64,000 bases of DNA from DASZZZ01 sp036260375 (GTDB taxonomy: Bacteria > Actinomycetota > CADDZG01 > WHSQ01), in the NCBI GenBank assembly GCA_036260375.1, contig DASZZZ010000018.1, forward strand, positions 44,545 through 108,544, written 5' to 3'. The notes below the pieces were generated by a model that saw only the letters and a list, made by a program, of their open reading frames with translations, was not told the DNA's origin and did no database searches. The position numbers and the translations under genes are program-made. Positions within the stretch are counted from its first letter, which is position 1; each line of letters begins with the position of its first letter. This document shows, in pieces, positions 63,982-64,000 of the stretch.

Positions 63982-64000
63982 ATGAAGATCCCCATGGATT
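63982..64000 (+). CDS. nusA: Probable start of nusA (cut by window edge)
   Basis: ATG with GGAAGGGTGG just upstream opens M-K-I-P-M-D, the only six residues in the window. Assigned to transcription factor NusA because nusA nearly always follows rimP and its N terminus often begins in this style. Sequence alone would not identify it. Confidence 0.55.

Noticed and set aside
1..64000. CRISPR arrays and insertion sequences
   Set aside because: No regularly spaced repeats of 20-40 bases and no transposase-like gene were seen in either strand.

Overview
The window is a very GC-rich chromosome segment (about 70-75 % G+C by eye) from a member of the Actinomycetota, probably a deep-branching class. 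The evidence is the actinobacterial order rplS-lepB-rnhB-DUF2469-yraN-(insert)-comM-dprA-xerC-whiG-rpsB-tsf-pyrH-frr-cdsA-dxr-rseP-ispG, a bL37-like ribosomal micro-gene, tRNA genes without encoded CCA, many GTG/TTG starts, and TANNNT boxes 6-8 bases before start codons, as in leaderless actinobacterial mRNAs. No CRISPR array, insertion sequence, integrase of a mobile element or rRNA was seen.

Region 1 (1-16 kb) is a sulfur and one-carbon neighbourhood. On the minus strand lie a sulfonate/taurine-type ABC importer (two binding lipoproteins, permease, ATPase) led by a divergent YrdC-like protein, then a LuxR-type regulator with a receiver lacking its phospho-acceptor Asp, then methylthioadenosine phosphorylase and a methionine synthase split into two overlapping genes. 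Divergent to these runs a compact plus-strand operon: S-adenosylhomocysteinase, a methyltransferase, LeuC-like and LeuD-like subunits, a phosphosulfolactate-synthase (ComA) relative, an Fe-S APS reductase, a 92-residue unknown and 2-isopropylmalate synthase. Together they cover sulfate-to-sulfite reduction, a sulfonate-forming fold, a 2-oxoacid elongation set and methyl-cycle recycling. This is the best candidate here for an undescribed pathway.

Region 2 (16-30 kb) holds an unknown protein, an MBL hydrolase, an MFS transporter, an acyl-CoA dehydrogenase, gatCAB (with a possible 11-codon upstream ORF), a SRPBCC protein, a small membrane protein, an aminotransferase and serC-serA-ilvE. Region 3 (29.7-33.5 kb) contains a lower-GC PIN-domain gene that looks acquired, a zinc-protease lipoprotein and two small unknowns. 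Region 4 (33.5-37.8 kb) has tRNA-Gln, tRNA-Glu, rplS, two signal peptidases (the second with an IF2_N-like N-terminal domain), rnhB, a DUF2469 gene and yraN.

Region 5 (37.8-42.7 kb) separates yraN from comM: a PaaG-like crotonase, a 50-residue acidic protein, an ornithine cyclodeaminase-family enzyme, an amidinotransferase and an APC permease, plausibly a small arginine/guanidino module. Region 6 (42.7-56 kb) is the comM-dprA-xerC-whiG-rpsB...ispG housekeeping run. It includes a folded rpsB leader and an S2 protein with a long repetitive acidic tail. Region 7 (56-64 kb) has a PadR-controlled ABC-2 exporter, an EamA transporter, the bL37-like gene, two cell-envelope proteins, and rimP followed by the probable start of nusA at the window edge.
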